A DNA stretch of 64,000 bases from contig NZ_JBHSXH010000014.1 of assembly GCF_042662625.1 (NCBI RefSeq), positions 1 through 64,000 of the forward strand. Direction: 5' to 3'. A program made the translations under genes and the position numbers. This document shows, one piece after another, positions 54,052 to 63,684 of this stretch; within the stretch, counting starts at the first letter, position 1, and every line of letters begins with the position of its first letter. Source of the DNA: Halopelagius fulvigenes. Lineage in GTDB: Archaea; Halobacteriota; Halobacteria; Halobacteriales; Haloferacaceae. A model generated the notes under the pieces. The model was not told the DNA's origin. It worked only from the letters and a program-made list of their open reading frames with translations, and did not search any database.

Positions 54052-55638
54052 TCAGCTCCCCCCAACGGTGTCCTTCCCGACGACGGTCTTCTTGCTCGGG
54101 CTGGCGGCTTCGGCCTGCTCCATCTGCCGGAGGTCTTCGAGCGCCTTTACCCGCTCGTCCCATGCCTCGAACGTCGCCTCGTAGGCGTCGGTGTACACGT
54201 CGTACCAGCGTCGGTACTGGCGGACTTTCTCGGGACGCGGCTCAAACGACTGCGCGACCGACGAAGTGGCGTTGACCGCCTCTGCGAGGCTATCGTACGT
54301 CCCCGTACCGATACCGGCGAGCAGCGCGGCCCCCTTCGCGCCGAACTCGGTGCCCGCCGGGATGACAATGGTCGCGTTCAGGCAGTCCGCGAACATCTGA
54401 CACCAGAAGTCCGAGTTCGCACCGCCGCCGCTAAGGTATATCTCGTCGGCGTTCTCCGGGAGGTGCTTGTAACAGTCACGCATGGCGAGCGAGATGCCCT
54501 CGTACACCGCGCGGACGAGGTGCGCCTGCGTGTGCTCTTGGGTCAGTCCCATGAACTGCGCTCGGGCGTTCGGGTTGAGGAACGGAGCGCGCTCGCCGGC
54601 CGAACTGAGGAACGGGTGATAGAGGAGTCCGTCGGAGCCGACGGGTATCGACTCGACTTCCTCCTCGACGAGGTTGAAGCTGCTCTTGTCCATTATCTCC
54701 TCGATGGCCCAATCGAGATTCGGCGTTCCGGTCATCGAGGACATGAATTTGGTCCACAGACCGTCCTCGACGCCGAGCGTCAGCAGTATCCCCGCCCGTT
54801 CGTCGTCGGACGGAGCCTCGTCGAGGACAGTCTGATTCACCGACGTCGTCCCGACGATGGACGACCCCTCGCCGGGGAGCGCGGCCCCACTTCCGAACGC
54901 TGAGGCGGCGATGTCTATGAATCCGGAGACGACCGGCGTTCCCTCCGGAAGTCCGGTTTCGACCGCCGCGTGCTCGGTGAGTCCGCCGACGACTTCCGTC
55001 CCCGAGACGAGTTCGGGTCGCATCTCTGCGACTTCGGGCATTCCGACTGCGTCCAACACCTCGTCGGAGTACTCGGCCGTTTCGGCGTCGACGTAGGGGA
55101 GCGACGCGTCGCTCGGGTCCGTGGTCAACTCGCCGGTGAGTTTGTACTTCAGCCAGTCCTTACAGAAGAACACCGTGTCGGCCTCCTCGTAACTCTCCGG
55201 TTCGTTCTCCTTAAGCCACCGGAGGATGACGAGGCTGCTTCCCGGGAACTGCGTTCCCCCGCAGATGTCGTACACCTCGTCGGAGACGCCGTTCTCCTGC
55301 CACTCCTGCACGTAGGAGTTCGCGCGGCCGTCGGACCAGAGGATGGCCGGTCTGACCGGGTCACCGCGTTCGTCCACCAGCCAGCAGCCGTCGCCCTGTC
55401 CAGTGACGCCGACCGCCACGACTTCGTCGTCCTCGTCCAGTCGGTCCTCCACCTCGCTGAGCGTCTGAGCCGTCTTCTTCCACGTCGTCACCATGGACTG
55501 CTCCGCCCATCCGGATTCGGGGCGTTTGACCGCGTTCTCGACGCTACTCTTGTAGAGCTCTTCGCCTTCGAGCGTGAAGGCGACCGACTTGATAACTGTC
55601 GTACCGGCGTCTACGCCGATAATAACTTGCGACATCAT
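54052..55638 (-). CDS. FGGY-family carbohydrate kinase, copy 1
   Basis: 528 residues. The N-terminal phosphate-binding GVDAGTTVIKSVAF, TGQGDGCWLVDERGDPVRPA (typical of erythritol/L-xylulose-type kinases), then YLSGGGANSDFWCQMFADCL and the C-terminal TEFGAKGAALLAGIG define the family. It phosphorylates a polyol or ketose with ATP in the cytoplasm. Its stop abuts the membrane-protein start. It is a paralog of the kinase at 57461-58993. Substrate is likely not glycerol, as glycerol kinases lack this QGDGCW pattern. Confidence 0.9.
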   Translation of the reverse strand: MMSQVIIGVDAGTTVIKSVAFTLEGEELYKSSVENAVKRPESGWAEQSMVTTWKKTAQTLSEVEDRLDEDDEVVAVGVTGQGDGCWLVDERGDPVRPAILWSDGRANSYVQEWQENGVSDEVYDICGGTQFPGSSLVILRWLKENEPESYEEADTVFFCKDWLKYKLTGELTTDPSDASLPYVDAETAEYSDEVLDAVGMPEVAEMRPELVSGTEVVGGLTEHAAVETGLPEGTPVVSGFIDIAASAFGSGAALPGEGSSIVGTTSVNQTVLDEAPSDDERAGILLTLGVEDGLWTKFMSSMTGTPNLDWAIEEIMDKSSFNLVEEEVESIPVGSDGLLYHPFLSSAGERAPFLNPNARAQFMGLTQEHTQAHLVRAVYEGISLAMRDCYKHLPENADEIYLSGGGANSDFWCQMFADCLNATIVIPAGTEFGAKGAALLAGIGTGTYDSLAEAVNATSSVAQSFEPRPEKVRQYRRWYDVYTDAYEATFEAWDERVKALEDLRQMEQAEAASPSKKTVVGKDTVGGS

Positions 55639-55747
55639 AGAACATTATCATTATTGACAGTAAATATCTTATGGCCAGTAGGACCGCAATCCTGGTGCTG
55701 CGAGCCCATCTATTCCTGCTGACGGAAAAACCCGGACTCGAAGGTAG

Positions 55748-55763
55748 TCCACTATCGGTGAAC
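55748..55763 (+). promoter_or_regulatory. Putative regulator site 4
   Basis: TCCACTATCGGTGAAC, matching the shared motif TYCACTATnnCnGAAC with one or two differences. It lies upstream of kinase 1. Confidence 0.4.
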
Positions 55764-55841
55764 GCAACGCCCTGACTTCACAGAGTACCGCCGCCCTCTC
55801 GCCGTCAGCACTCGGTGCGTGATAGCGTTTACCGCGCTCTA

Positions 55842-55857
55842 TCCACTATTACGAAAC
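55842..55857 (+). promoter_or_regulatory. Putative regulator site 5
   Basis: TCCACTATTACGAAAC, another match to the same motif, 94 bases from the previous site. Confidence 0.4.
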
Positions 55858-56100
55858 GAGTACAATCGACTGCGAGAGGATTGTCTCGTCCTGCATGACA
55901 AGAATAGACGTGTAATGGGCCGGCGTTATCGCTAGCTGATTCCGCTGCCAGATCGCATCTTCGGGAAAGTCGGGGTCCGTGAGAGCGGTTCTGGGGCGGT
56001 TTCGTCGGTAGATGTCGAAGATACCGCGCAGAGGAGTCGCTTCCGGTCAAGATTTTTTCTCGGCGCTCGAGGTTTCGCCACCGATTGTTTAGCGTCGGTT

Positions 56101-56116
56101 GTTCGGAGATAGTGGA
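56101..56116 (-). promoter_or_regulatory. Putative regulator site 6
   Basis: TCCACTATCTCCGAAC, differing from the site at 44183 at only two of 16 positions, upstream of the hydroxyacid dehydrogenase. Confidence 0.5.
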
Positions 56117-56388
56117 CGCAACCCTGACGAGTGCGTACGTGTCGTCGAGTCCTCGGTACGTGAAGCTAGACCAGTCGGCTTCGGTTCGGAACCGCGACGT
56201 CACCTCCTCCGAATCGGAGATTGTTTTCCGCTCGCCGGTGGTTTTATTCGATTCGTCGGCGTATGATACGCTATAGCAATGCTCACGAGATACGAACCCG
56301 GCGGACGGTCTGAACTCTCGACGGCCGTCGACGTAGATCCCGTCGTAACGGACAGAACCCAACCGACTCATCGACACGCACACGAACC

Positions 56389-57444
56389 ATGAAAACGGTC
56401 GTAACGGGCAATCTCAGTCAGAGCGCGCTCTCCCGACTTCGAGACGATTTGGGACTCGACGTCGAGTACCGACCTATCGAGGAGCGAGAGGGCCGCCTCC
56501 CCGAAGACGAGTTCCGCGCCCTCGTCGAAGACGCCGAGATACTCATCGTCGGGTACGAGGGCGTCTCGGAGCGAGTCATCGACGCGGCGTCGGACCTGCG
56601 ACTCGTCGCCTCCACCCGCGGGGGCCCGGACGCCAACGTGGATATCGAAGCCGCGACGGAACAGGATATCCCGGTGTTGTACGCGCCCGGACGGAACGCA
56701 GTCAGCGTCGGAGACTTCACGTGGGGAGAGATCATATGCGCGATGCGAAATATCGCTCACGCGCACCACCTCCTCCGCACGGGGACGTACACCGGAACGC
56801 CGCAGGCGGACGCCGCCTCTGGCGGCGAACGCGAAGACGTGACGTGGGGGATGGGTCGGGAGTCGCCATACGTACAACTGAAGGGCCAGGAGTTGGCCGG
56901 GAAGACGGTCGGCATCGTCGGACTAGGCGCCGTCGGACGAGAGGTCGCCAAGCGAGCCAGCGGGTTCGAAGTCGACCTCTTGGGCTACGACCCCTACATC
57001 GACGCCGACACGATGGGCGAGTACGACACCGAGAAAGTCGAACTCGACGTACTACTGGAACGAAGCGACGTCGTGACTGTCCACGTACCGGTCACCGAGA
57101 GCACCCGCGGGCTCCTCGGACCCGACGAGTTCGAGGCGATGAAGGAGAGCGCCTACTTCATCAACAACGCCCGCGGTGCCATCATCGACCAAGACGCGCT
57201 CGTGGAACAGTTGCGGTCCGGCGGTCTCCGAGGCGCCGCGCTCGACGTGTACGACATGGAACCGATCCCGGAGGACCACCCGCTCCTCGAACTCGACAAC
57301 GTCATCACGACGCCGCACCTCGGGGGAGCCACGGAGGAAGTCATCGAGCGCCACTCGGAGATGGTCGTCGACGACATCGAAGCCTACCTCGACGGCCGGG
57401 AACCGTCGCACGTCGCCAACGAGGAGACGGTGAGCAAGGAGTAG
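56389..57444 (+). CDS. D-isomer-specific 2-hydroxyacid dehydrogenase
   Basis: 351 residues. The Rossmann motif GIVGLGAVGREVA (GxGxxG at 178-183), the catalytic Arg262 (NNARGAIID), Glu291 and His310 (TTPHLGGAT) are all present. It resembles SerA- and erythronate-4-phosphate-type enzymes. It would interconvert a 2-hydroxyacid and a 2-ketoacid with NAD(P). It is transcribed from the long control region divergent from kinase 1 and converges on kinase 2. Substrate unknown. Confidence 0.9.
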   Translation: MKTVVTGNLSQSALSRLRDDLGLDVEYRPIEEREGRLPEDEFRALVEDAEILIVGYEGVSERVIDAASDLRLVASTRGGPDANVDIEAATEQDIPVLYAPGRNAVSVGDFTWGEIICAMRNIAHAHHLLRTGTYTGTPQADAASGGEREDVTWGMGRESPYVQLKGQELAGKTVGIVGLGAVGREVAKRASGFEVDLLGYDPYIDADTMGEYDTEKVELDVLLERSDVVTVHVPVTESTRGLLGPDEFEAMKESAYFINNARGAIIDQDALVEQLRSGGLRGAALDVYDMEPIPEDHPLLELDNVITTPHLGGATEEVIERHSEMVVDDIEAYLDGREPSHVANEETVSKE

Positions 57445-57460
57445 GCGAGCGACCCCCTCG

Positions 57461-58993
57461 TCACCACTTGACCGTCCGCTCTATCCGTTCGAGCGATCCG
57501 ACGACGCCCGAGCGCTTCTCCCACACCTCGGTCATGTTCTCGCGGGTCATCTTGTACCACTCGTAGATATCGTCGTACAGGTCCGCGTTCTCGGGGTCAG
57601 GGCTGTACGACCGTTCCGTCGACTGCGTCTCTTCGATGGCCGACTCAATGTCGTCGTACAGTCCCACGCCGGTCCCGGCCAGTAGCGCCGCGCCCTTCGC
57701 GCCGAACTCCTCCCCGCTCGGGACGACGAACTCCGCGCCGGTACAGTCCGCGAACATCTCGCACCAGAACTCCGACTTCGCGCCCCCGCCGCCGACGTAC
57801 ACCGTGTCGGGCGTGTCGGGGATGTGTTCGTAGCAGTCCTTCATAGCGAGCGCGACGCCCTCGTAGACGGCGCGTATGAGGTGCTCCCGTCTGTGGTCGG
57901 GACCGAGTCCGACGAACTGCGCCCGAGCGTCCGTGTTCAGGAACGGCGCTCGTTCTCCGGACGCGCTCAGATAGGGGTGATAGAGGAGTCCCTCGGCACC
58001 GAGCGGGACGTTCTGGGCCTCGGTGGCGGCCGCTCTGTAATCCCGTTCGCCACGGATTTCCTCGAGCGCCCAGTCGAGGTTCGGCGTCCCGATCATCGAC
58101 GCCATCACCCGCGTCCACCGACCCCCGAGACCGAGCGAGAGCGTCATGCCCGCTCCGTGGGGGCTCGTGTCGGGTGCGTCCAGTAACAGCTGATTCAGGG
58201 ACGTCGTTCCGACGACTGAGGAACCCTGTCCGGGCTCGGACACACCGCTCCCGTACATCGAACAGGGCACGTCGAACAGGCCGGAGACGACCGGCGTCCC
58301 CTCTGGAACACCCGTCTCTCGTTCGGCCTCAGCCGTCACCTGCCCGACGACGTCGGTCGGTTCGGCCAACGGTGGCAGCAACTCTTCGAGCTCCGGTGCG
58401 TCGACTAACTCGAACAGTTCCGAGGAGTACTCGACCTCCTCGACGTCCACGTACGGCAGGGACATGTCGCTTGGGTCGGAGGTGACCGTCCCGGTCAGCT
58501 TGTACTTGAGCCAGTCCTTACAGAAGAACACCGTGTCGGCGTCGTCGACGACGCTGGATTCGTTCTCCCTGAGCCACATGAGGATGGCGAGACTGGACCC
58601 TGGGAACTGGGCGCTGCCGCAGATATCGTAGATCCGCCCACCGACGAATCCGCTCTGCCACTCGTCGATTATTTCGTCCGCGCGTCCGTCGGACCAGAGG
58701 ATCGCGTCGTACGCCGGTTCCCCGTCCTCGTCGATCAGCCAACACCCGTCGCCCTGTCCGGTGACTCCGAGAGCCGCTACCTCTTCGTCCTCGTCGAACT
58801 TGTCCATAATCTCGCCGAGAACTTCAGTCGTCGCCCTCCACGTGGCGTACATGTCCTGCTCCTGCCACCCGCTCTTCGGTCGAAGTATCTTGTTCTGTCG
58901 GCTACTGTGGTACAGCGGCTCGCCATCGGTGGAAAATGCGACCCCCTTGATCATGGACGTACCCGCGTCTATACCGATAAGTCGTTCAGTCAT
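57461..58993 (-). CDS. FGGY-family carbohydrate kinase, copy 2
   Basis: 510 residues, similar to copy 1 over its length. Motifs include GIDAGTSMIKGVAF, TGQGDGCWLIDEDGEPAYDA, CGSAQFPGSSLAIL and VGGGGAKSEFWCEMFADCTG. The two kinases may phosphorylate related polyols or act on different stereoisomers. It is monocistronic on the minus strand, converging with the hydroxyacid dehydrogenase. Confidence 0.9.
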   Translation of the reverse strand: MTERLIGIDAGTSMIKGVAFSTDGEPLYHSSRQNKILRPKSGWQEQDMYATWRATTEVLGEIMDKFDEDEEVAALGVTGQGDGCWLIDEDGEPAYDAILWSDGRADEIIDEWQSGFVGGRIYDICGSAQFPGSSLAILMWLRENESSVVDDADTVFFCKDWLKYKLTGTVTSDPSDMSLPYVDVEEVEYSSELFELVDAPELEELLPPLAEPTDVVGQVTAEAERETGVPEGTPVVSGLFDVPCSMYGSGVSEPGQGSSVVGTTSLNQLLLDAPDTSPHGAGMTLSLGLGGRWTRVMASMIGTPNLDWALEEIRGERDYRAAATEAQNVPLGAEGLLYHPYLSASGERAPFLNTDARAQFVGLGPDHRREHLIRAVYEGVALAMKDCYEHIPDTPDTVYVGGGGAKSEFWCEMFADCTGAEFVVPSGEEFGAKGAALLAGTGVGLYDDIESAIEETQSTERSYSPDPENADLYDDIYEWYKMTRENMTEVWEKRSGVVGSLERIERTVKW

Positions 58994-59682
58994 TGCTTGC
59001 CTCCCCCACGGTAATGTGCCTCATTTACCATAAAGAATTGGTGTGCCGAGGACTAGAGATGCGTATAATCGGTCGAGCACTCGACCGAGAGACGACACCG
59101 GTCCATCGAGAGACGCCTTTTCTCGTCGTACGCGTTCCGAGTAGAAGACGAATGGATTCCTGCCACGTGTCCGATTATTTGTATCAATTCGAACGTCCAG
59201 ATCTGATAGATTCAGTGACTATCCGTTCGGCCATGCTAGTTCGCGTCTACTCCGTCGCTTCGGGGAGTTACTTGGACGTGTCGGTGGTTACAGAGACGGA
59301 TACAGACCGATATCTCGATGAATGTCGAATCAGTTCGGATATCTGTATTCGTCCGCTGTTTTCCCGAACGTAGCGCTACAACTCGACCCACGGAAGTGTT
59401 TCAGATTCCGTTTCTCACCGTTCTTTTCTACCGCAGTCGAACTGATGGGAGATATATTCTATCGACTCCATCAGAAGAGAGCCATAAATAATTGTACGAA
59501 TTCGATTAAGCTACTCCGTCAGATACTCCGTAAGGATCGAGATACGAAACCGAACCAAATCGTCTACCACAGACCCGTTCTGAGAACAGCACCAGACGAA
59601 TTATCTTTGTAAATCACGCGTAGTGATCAGTAATTTCACGGGTTCTAGTCTCTAAAGAGGGGAATCTCGACAGGAGCCGAAG
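58994..59682. other. Intergenic region without a recognised gene
   Basis: About 690 bases. Short frames are present but have no family resemblance. A TGACTATCCGTTCGG word at about 59216 partly resembles the regulator motif. Confidence 0.5.
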
Positions 59683-59922
59683 ATGTCGATACTGCTCTAC
59701 GGCCAGTTAGTCACTCTTCACCTCCGCCTTCCCGTTACCGTTCCTCTGTTGCAGGCTCTCCCATTTCTGACTGTCGTTCACGCGGGCCTCAAGCTCGCGT
59801 TAGAGTTCCTCGCCCCCATCTTCGTCGGAAGCGGCCACTCTCTCGGGCTCTCGTTTGCGGCAACGAGCCAGTTTGTCGATATCATCGGACTCGTCGCCAT
59901 CTTCTACGCGATTCTTCGATGA
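59683..59922 (+). CDS. Possible small membrane protein
   Basis: 79 residues with two or three hydrophobic helices (VPLLQALPFLTVVHAGLKLA, then SQFVDIIGLVAIFYAILR). A GGAG ribosome-binding-like word lies eight bases before the ATG. No family is recognised. Confidence 0.4.
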   Translation: MSILLYGQLVTLHLRLPVTVPLLQALPFLTVVHAGLKLALEFLAPIFVGSGHSLGLSFAATSQFVDIIGLVAIFYAILR

Positions 59923-60147
59923 ACGCGAAGCGACCAGTTCCGAATTCCCGAGGCCTTGTATCCTCCGACAAACGGGCCGTACTCACCGTCAAGCAGTGGC
60001 GATAAGCGAGCTGTGGTCTGCCCCTATAAGAGAGGTCCGCCCCGATGTTATACCAGAACAATACCGAAGGCGAACGGTTCCTCGCGCGTCTCGACGGATC
60101 AGCATCCTGCCGGAGCGCCTACTTAGCTTTGTTTTCAACACCCATCT

Positions 60148-60673
60148 ATGACCCGAGTGTACACGTTCGGCCACTCTTCGCGTTCATCGAGGAGTTCGTC
60201 TCGGCGCTCCGTAACTACGGGGTTACCGTCGTGGTCGACGTCCGTCGGTTCCCCGGTTCGCGACGGAATCCACAGTTCGGTGCCCACGCGCTGGCCGCGA
60301 CACTCGACGAACACGGGATCGGGTATCGTCATTTCGAGGCGCTCGGCGGTCGCCGCTCGAGCCCGCGAACGGACTCGCCGAACGGCGAATGGGAGAACGA
60401 GTCGTCCAAGCGTACGCTGACTACGCGCTCACCGACGAGTTCCAGACGGCACTCAACGAGTTGGTCACGCTGGCGGACGACGAAGTGCCGGTGATCGTCT
60501 GTGCGGAGGCCGTCTACTGGCGCTGTCACCGCCGCATCGTCGCCAATTGGCTCCTTACCCGTGGTTGCGAGGTCGTCAACATCTTCGAGACCGACCGCGC
60601 TGACGAACACGAACTAACCCGGTTCGCGAAGGTGTCCGACGGGCGCGTCACCTATCCCGCTGACGAATCGTAG
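60148..60673 (+). pseudogene. DUF488 protein with two frameshifts
   Basis: Start MTRVYTFGHS in one frame; RNYGVTVVVDVRRFPGSRRN and FGAHALAATLDEHGIGYRHF in a second; VVQAYADYALTDEFQTALNE, VPVIVCAEAVYWRCHRRIVA and GCEVVNIFE in a third. In order these make a complete DUF488 protein of about 175 residues, including the conserved VDVRRFPGS and CAE...CHR motifs. Two single-base indels are needed, so the gene is broken or misread. Confidence 0.8.
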
Positions 60674-60818
60674 CGCAGTCAGATATCTTCTGGCGGACGA
60701 AGAAAGCGAGGTTACAGCCATCGTCATCCGATTATTTACCGAGTAGTCGACTAATGGTCGCCTCTCACGTCATCACGGCCTCAGAGGATGAAGATGGTGC
60801 GGCTTATTTCCGGGATAG

Positions 60819-61328
60819 TCAGTTATCAAGCAACGAGCGCGCTCGCCGGACGTAGCTGTTCGCATCCCAGCTTCGACCGGTACTGATCCCATCAAGGAGG
60901 ATGCGCGCCTCGTCGACCGTCAATCGGCCTGTTCGAACAAACACTGAGAGGAGTGTTGGCGTCGTTACAAGTCGTGTATTGGCCAGTGAGGCGTGGATCA
61001 ACCCAAGACGATTGAATTCGTCACAGAGAAAGAGTGTGACACCGATCTCGTTCGCAAGGGTGACAGCTGCGTTCTCACCATCATCGAGTGGGAACTCGGC
61101 ATCGAGATTGACTGATTGGACCGTGAGTTCGGCAGTTCGACCAAGGACTGCAGTTGCAGCTTCTCCATGCTGATCATCGTACGAGGCGATCTCTTGGAGT
61201 TCCTCAATTACCTCGTCTGGAACGAACACGTCATAGCCCTCCAGACAGAGCGAGAGTGGATCAAGATCGAAGTCCGAGACGATACCCAAACTCACGAGTG
61301 CGGATGTATCTGCGACCAACCCTGCCAT
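60819..61328 (-). CDS. PIN-domain protein, likely toxin
   Basis: 169 residues. Acidic residues of a PIN nuclease are visible: Asp7 (VADTSALVSLG), Glu near VIEELQE, Asp/Glu in LDDGENAAVTLA, and Asp in FLCDEFNR. It belongs to a longer PIN group than the VapC at 22356. Its start directly follows the stop of the putative antitoxin gene. It is expected to cut RNA when free of its partner. Confidence 0.8.
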   Translation of the reverse strand: MAGLVADTSALVSLGIVSDFDLDPLSLCLEGYDVFVPDEVIEELQEIASYDDQHGEAATAVLGRTAELTVQSVNLDAEFPLDDGENAAVTLANEIGVTLFLCDEFNRLGLIHASLANTRLVTTPTLLSVFVRTGRLTVDEARILLDGISTGRSWDANSYVRRARSLLDN

Positions 61329-61631
61329 CTATAGCTCGGCGACTTCGTCGACAAAGTCTTCATCCAACTGTTGTTTCAACACCCGGAGGTTCGCTGCCTC
61401 TTCAGCGCCGACGAGTGCTTTGAGCTGCTCGAAGGAGATTTCGTCGTCATAGTAGGCAGCAGCGATCTCTTGAGTGAGTGCATCATCGTGAGCGGCATCT
61501 TGGAGGTACTCTCGAAGCGCAGTCACGAGGACGTTTGTTCGGTCTTCACCGAGCACTGTAGCGAGTGCGTCGGCCCGGTCAATAAGCCGATTGGGTGCTC
61601 GAAACTGCACGCGCTTTTTGTCGGTACTCAT
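61329..61631 (-). CDS. Ribbon-helix-helix antitoxin-like protein
   Basis: 100 residues from the ATG at 61631 (MSTDKKRVQFRAPNRLI). The N-terminal strand RVQFRAP and two helices (LIDRADALATVLGEDRTNVL) form a ribbon-helix-helix. The C-terminal half (ISFEQLKALVGAEEAANLRV) would bind the PIN partner. It is immediately upstream of that gene. Confidence 0.75.
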   Translation of the reverse strand: MSTDKKRVQFRAPNRLIDRADALATVLGEDRTNVLVTALREYLQDAAHDDALTQEIAAAYYDDEISFEQLKALVGAEEAANLRVLKQQLDEDFVDEVAEL

Positions 61632-62425
61632 TATGTGTACATTGTGAGCCAACGTACTTAGCCGTTTTCGTGTGTACGATGTGAGCCTCACTGAACCTGA
61701 ATAGAGTCGCTTTAGGCTCCTTGATATCCTCTCTGACGGATCGTCGAATCAAACACACCGCTTGGCCATTACGCGTGCTCTGTGTTCTGGCGTTGATCGT
61801 CTTCAGCTTCCTTTGAGTCCGGTATAGTAGTCCTCAACTCCGAGTTTTGTGACGTATATTAGCTGCTTTGTCGATAACTAAGGAGAAGCTGAGTAACCTA
61901 AACGAATTACTCGTTTCCAGTTACCCATCAGGATGGAATTCCTTGACGGAGATAGTTTCGATAAACTGCCATATCTGTGGAATGTTGTGCAAATACTAAT
62001 ATTCGATTCAGGACCCATCCACTAAAGTACGACCGACCGAAAGCATAGGTTATTCTTAATTACCTTCAACTAGAAAACGGTGGTTGTAACACGGTTTAAA
62101 AGCTGAATCGATCTCTATACGGCATCTCTGCAATATACCGGTCAAATTATAGAACATCGTTAGCCATCAACGAGCCGTACGGAGTAGACCAATATAGGTA
62201 GAATATAGTCTCTATATGCTCTGGAAGTAGTTATAAATCCAAAATCGGAGCGCACTCTGATCCAAATCAGGGCATATATCGACTACTAACACCACAATGA
62301 TAGTAATTTCGCAGCCAAAGGCGCAAGTAAACCAAATTGTCTCTCTAAAACGTCTTATCATAGGTGATCAGACACCTCTTTCATAAAAACACGATATTTT
62401 TCTCAAGGTTACTAAAGAGAGATAG
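61632..62425. other. AT-rich intergenic region
   Basis: Nearly 800 bases of low GC content with no gene seen. Its composition differs sharply from its flanks, like the stretch at 15.3-16 kb. Confidence 0.55.
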
Positions 62426-62731
62426 TCAGAGTAGGGGGGATTGATTCTCCAGCACTGAGGGATAATCGATATCTGATTCGCCGCTCTCCGAGTTCTGTGA
62501 GTCTAATCTTCTTTCATAAAACAATACTATTTCTTCAATCGTCCCGTGGAAGCTTCTACGGTAATCATCTTCGACCGGATTCCATGGGGTTTGTGCGAAT
62601 TCTCCTGGAACTCCCTCTCTGCGAGGCACACCGAAATTACCGGTGGTGTATGCCCTCGAGTCACCTTGACTAACAACAGGGGGTCCCTCGAGTAACGCTA
62701 TCTACCATTATTTACCTCCTCCAAGCATTCT
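62426..62731 (-). pseudogene. Possible frameshifted short gene, unrecognised
   Basis: An ATG at about 62731, nine bases after a strong GGAGG, begins MVDSV and is soon out of frame. In the next frame LEGPPVVSQGDSRAYTTGNF, GVPRREGVPGEFAQTPWNPV and RSFHGTIEEIVLFYERRL run to a stop at 62426. One indel near the start would restore a protein of about 100 residues. No family is recognised. Confidence 0.35.
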
Positions 62732-62889
62732 GTCCGCATACAACATATTTATATTATTACTAGTTTTTGTGCGGCATTTCTATTTTCGAGTCAGTACTTC
62801 TTCCCATCCCAATCCTCGAAGAATATATATTCACATTTGGTCGATATGTGATGATGACGCCGTAGGAGACCAGACACACGGATATCGCG

Positions 62890-63230
62890 TCTGTAGTATC
62901 GAGAAGCCCACGTCGGTCGTCACCGAGACAACGCTCAAACCTATCGAATCGGTTGAGGTGCCGGTCTGTACAACGTGTGAGTTCGTACAGAACTATCAAG
63001 CGGCGTCGAATTCTAATCGGATTTGAGTCGAAGTTGGGCCATCCGGTTGGGGCGTAGGGATTCCAGGATTCACCAAGGCCAAACTCTGTGAAGACTGTGC
63101 CTCTCAAATCGCCTGCAACATCGCCTACGGCATCTTCGAGAGTGACATAGATGCACGCAGACGCTTCGTTGAACTCATCGACCGCGAAGATCTTCTCACG
63201 CACTCTCTACCAGTTCGAGTACGTACCCGT
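62890..63230 (+). pseudogene. Possible zinc-protein relic interrupted by a stop
   Basis: One frame gives SVEVPVCTTCEFVQNYQAAS, a TGA at 63024, then WGVGIPGFTKAKLCEDCASQ and IAYGIFESDIDARRRFVELI. Two CxxC pairs would fit a zinc-binding protein. An overlapping minus-strand frame with a GTG at 63203 is the competing reading, so the call is tentative. Confidence 0.35.
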
Positions 63231-63567
63231 CGGGATCCGTGACGAATGCAATAGTGGACCCCGTTTTTTTGAGCACCGTCGGCGGTTTGAGAACCTCGCT
63301 CCCTCGTTCGTCAACGAGATGGCCGACTGTCGTCTCGACGTCGTCGACGCCGACCGCGAGGTGGTCGACGCCGTCGCGCTCGACGGTGACCTCGTGTTCG
63401 GAATCGTATTTGAACTGAATCTCTACTCCGTTCTCGCCTTTCACGAAGTAGTTGCGGACGCCGTCCGTCGCGAACTCCCGGGAAAATTTGAGGCCGACGC
63501 CGTCGCAGTAGAACGCCTTCGTCGTGTTGAGGTCAGAGACCCAAATTGCTGTATGAAGTACATCCAT
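63196..63567 (-). CDS. VOC-family (glyoxalase/dioxygenase-like) protein
   Basis: 123 residues with one vicinal-oxygen-chelate module pair. Motifs are HTAIWVSDLNTTKAFYCDGV near the start (metal His5), GVDHLAVGVDDVE in the middle (His), and FVTDPDGYVLELVE at the end (metal Glu). Such proteins act as lactoylglutathione-lyase-like or dioxygenase enzymes. Substrate unknown. Confidence 0.88.
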   Translation of the reverse strand: MDVLHTAIWVSDLNTTKAFYCDGVGLKFSREFATDGVRNYFVKGENGVEIQFKYDSEHEVTVERDGVDHLAVGVDDVETTVGHLVDERGSEVLKPPTVLKKTGSTIAFVTDPDGYVLELVESA

Positions 63568-63684
63568 ACCGATTCATCGCCAGTGTGGGTCAAATAAGTA
63601 CCCTGTCGCACTCTCACACAGCATCGGAGGTGAGACCGCTTAGACGTATTTTTATCACTCGTGGTATCGAACGGTGGGTCGGAC

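Larger units (their letters stand above)
55639..56388. other. Control region between kinase 1 and the hydroxyacid dehydrogenase
   Basis: About 750 bases without a convincing gene, an unusually long divergent promoter region. It contains three matches to the putative regulator site. Confidence 0.6.

Noticed and set aside
63024..63026. In-frame TGA read as selenocysteine
   Set aside because: No SECIS-like element or selenocysteine machinery is visible and haloarchaea are not known to use it; a nonsense mutation or wrong strand is simpler.
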